IMG/VR virus record: IMGVR_UViG_3300035659_000053
Span: 1 to 38,390 of that record
From: a virus
DNA length: 38,390 nt
Direction: 5' to 3' (one strand)
Position 1 is the stretch's first letter. The number at the start of each line of letters is the position of its first letter. A program made the translations under genes and the position numbers. Shown piece after piece: positions 37,188 through 38,390 of the stretch. The notes under the pieces are model-generated. The model was not told the DNA's origin. It saw nothing but the letters and a program-made list of their open reading frames with translations, and ran no database searches.

Positions 37188-38390
37188 TTAATTTAGTCGA
37201 GTCACGGTGATATTGCCGTCGCCACCCAAGGTCAGTGATCCGGAAGCTCCCGATCGAGCAGCCTGCAAACTGAACGTGGATGCCGAAGCGCTACTGTAGT
37301 TGAGAGTGCCCGTAAAACGAACAACATGAGTATTCGTGGGTGTGACTGGCGTGAGACTCATCGTTGAGAACAACGACTGGTCTAGGGCATTATCGGTGAC
37401 CCCACCTGCTGCAGCTCCAGCATCTATCAATTCCCAGAGCATCGTACAAGTGGCATCCGTAGCCCCAGCAGTTCGAGCAAAGAAGAACTGGAAGTCAGCG
37501 GGAGTTCCTGCGCCCGAGACAATGGTGATGAAACCATCGATCTTGTAGATCCCACTGGTGCCCTGCAGGTCAAAAGCCATACCTGTGACGGTAGTCAGGA
37601 CTGTCGTGTTTATCGTCTGCCCGGTGGCTCCTTGCGCAGCCACACGCAAGTCCGGCCGCGTCAACACCCCAGCCAGTGCAGCAGTAGGTACATTCCAACC
37701 GGTGATCACGCCAGCGTTGGTGATCCTCAGTCGTTCTACCGGTGTGATAGTGCCGTCCAACGTAGTCAGGAACATCAACCGACCGGGCATGTCAGCGGCA
37801 CCTGGAGTACCGTCTGACGCGGCTTGAATCTGCGCCGCGATGTTGGTGATGTCCGAGCCGTTAGCTCCGTACCAATTGATCGACCCCAAGATGTCGTTGT
37901 TCTGAACGATCGTGTACGAACTCGCCGTCGTGCCACGAGATTTGCGCAGGGCGTAGACGGGACCTGTCGCACTGTTGGTGTAGTGATCAAGAGCAACAGA
38001 GGGGCCAACACCCTGAATCACGATTCCAGCGATGGCGCTTTCTACGGGGTTCGGTGCGTTGCCGTAAGCGAAACCTGAGATCAGGACCGAGACCATCCCG
38101 TTCTGGAGAATGCGCATGCGCTCAACAGAAGCAGTCGTTCCATCGGGCGTGGTGCTGAACACCAACCGACCGGGCATATCGTTCACGCCAGGAGTCGCTT
38201 CAACAACCCCCCTGATGGTCGCGAGCTGGATCATCCCAGCACCATCATTACCGAAGAACTCAAGAGACCCTACGGTGTCGTCAGTCTGAACTGCCGTGTT
38301 GTTGCCATAGATCGTAGCTCTGGACTTCGCCATGTACAGCGTGGCACCCGTCGGGGTGGCGTTATAACCGACATTGGCTATACCACTTCC
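37188..38390 (-). CDS. Tail fibre protein, truncated by the window edge
   Basis: The frame stays open past the right edge (19 codons upstream of the first internal ATG at 38333, with no stop), so the real start lies outside. At least two related units of about 120 residues are visible. Each contains a KSR segment, then G(S/N)-x-(F/Y)-G-(N/A), A-x-I-x-G/A, DMPGRL-x-F-TT-x-DGT and VERMRI-x-x-NG. This repeat is common in phage fibre shafts. The last about 150 residues form a beta-rich tip domain ending NITVTRLN. Confidence 0.8.
   Translation of the reverse strand, partial: GSGIANVGYNATPTGATLYMAKSRATIYGNNTAVQTDDTVGSLEFFGNDGAGMIQLATIRGVVEATPGVNDMPGRLVFSTTPDGTTASVERMRILQNGMVSVLISGFAYGNAPNPVESAIAGIVIQGVGPSVALDHYTNSATGPVYALRKSRGTTASSYTIVQNNDILGSINWYGANGSDITNIAAQIQAASDGTPGAADMPGRLMFLTTLDGTITPVERLRITNAGVITGWNVPTAALAGVLTRPDLRVAAQGATGQTINTTVLTTVTGMAFDLQGTSGIYKIDGFITIVSGAGTPADFQFFFARTAGATDATCTMLWELIDAGAAAGGVTDNALDQSLFSTMSLTPVTPTNTHVVRFTGTLNYSSASASTFSLQAARSGASGSLTLGGDGNITVTRLN

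Noticed and set aside
1-38390. CRISPR array, insertion sequence, integrase or attachment site
   Set aside because: No regularly spaced repeats of that kind, no transposase or integrase motifs, and no paired att-like repeats found by eye.

Overview
The window is part of the genome of a tailed double-stranded DNA bacteriophage. It carries a phage-type replication module and a podovirus-like virion/DNA-ejection module, and has no ribosomal RNA, tRNA, integrase or host metabolic genes. The virion genes (an SU10/P22-like adaptor, a beta-propeller-like nozzle protein, fibre proteins and large Ala/Gly-rich ejection-type proteins) point to a short-tailed phage. GGAG-type ribosome binding sites, sigma70-like promoters and GC-rich coding sequence suggest a Gram-negative, probably proteobacterial, host. 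This taxonomy is inference.

Left arm (about 0.5-11.1 kb, minus strand): roughly 30 small, mostly unknown genes, probably early, with a short UvrD-like helicase at the far end. They form nine short operons. Each starts with a near-identical promoter cassette: a -35 of TTTACA or CATACA, exactly 17 bp, then a -10 of TTTAAT or GATAAT. An 18-bp dyad, CAC-N3-AGCGCT-N3-GTG, fills the spacer. Genes inside an operon are usually coupled by ATGA, GTGA or TGATG overlaps, which exposes several genes too short for ordinary gene calling.

Replication and recombination region (11.1-22.9 kb): a minus-strand primase-polymerase/helicase faces away from a plus-strand operon. That operon encodes a fusion of family-4 uracil-DNA glycosylase and family-A DNA polymerase, a HAD phosphatase, a Cas4/RecB-like Fe-S nuclease, a Sak4-like RecA-fold ATPase, an SSB-like protein with a charged tail, an SNF2-type helicase, a PD-(D/E)XK nuclease and a MazG-like protein. 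After these comes a plus-strand copy of the left-arm promoter/operator, followed by small zinc-binding and HAD proteins. Together these suggest largely self-sufficient DNA replication with single-strand-annealing recombination and uracil recognition tied to synthesis.

Virion region (22.7-38.4 kb, minus strand, read from the right edge inward): a fibre gene cut by the window edge, small proteins, adaptor, a second fibre-like protein, nozzle, and then a series of ejection-type proteins. One of these carries an ADP-ribosyltransferase-like (ART-PolyVal) domain. A TerS-like HTH protein sits among them. The large terminase, portal and major capsid genes are not in the window and presumably lie beyond the right edge.

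Most notable: the ten-site promoter/operator regulon, the UDG-polymerase fusion, a 28-bp tandem duplication that truncated a gene, an apparent frameshift extension in a virion gene, and the chains of overlapping micro-genes.
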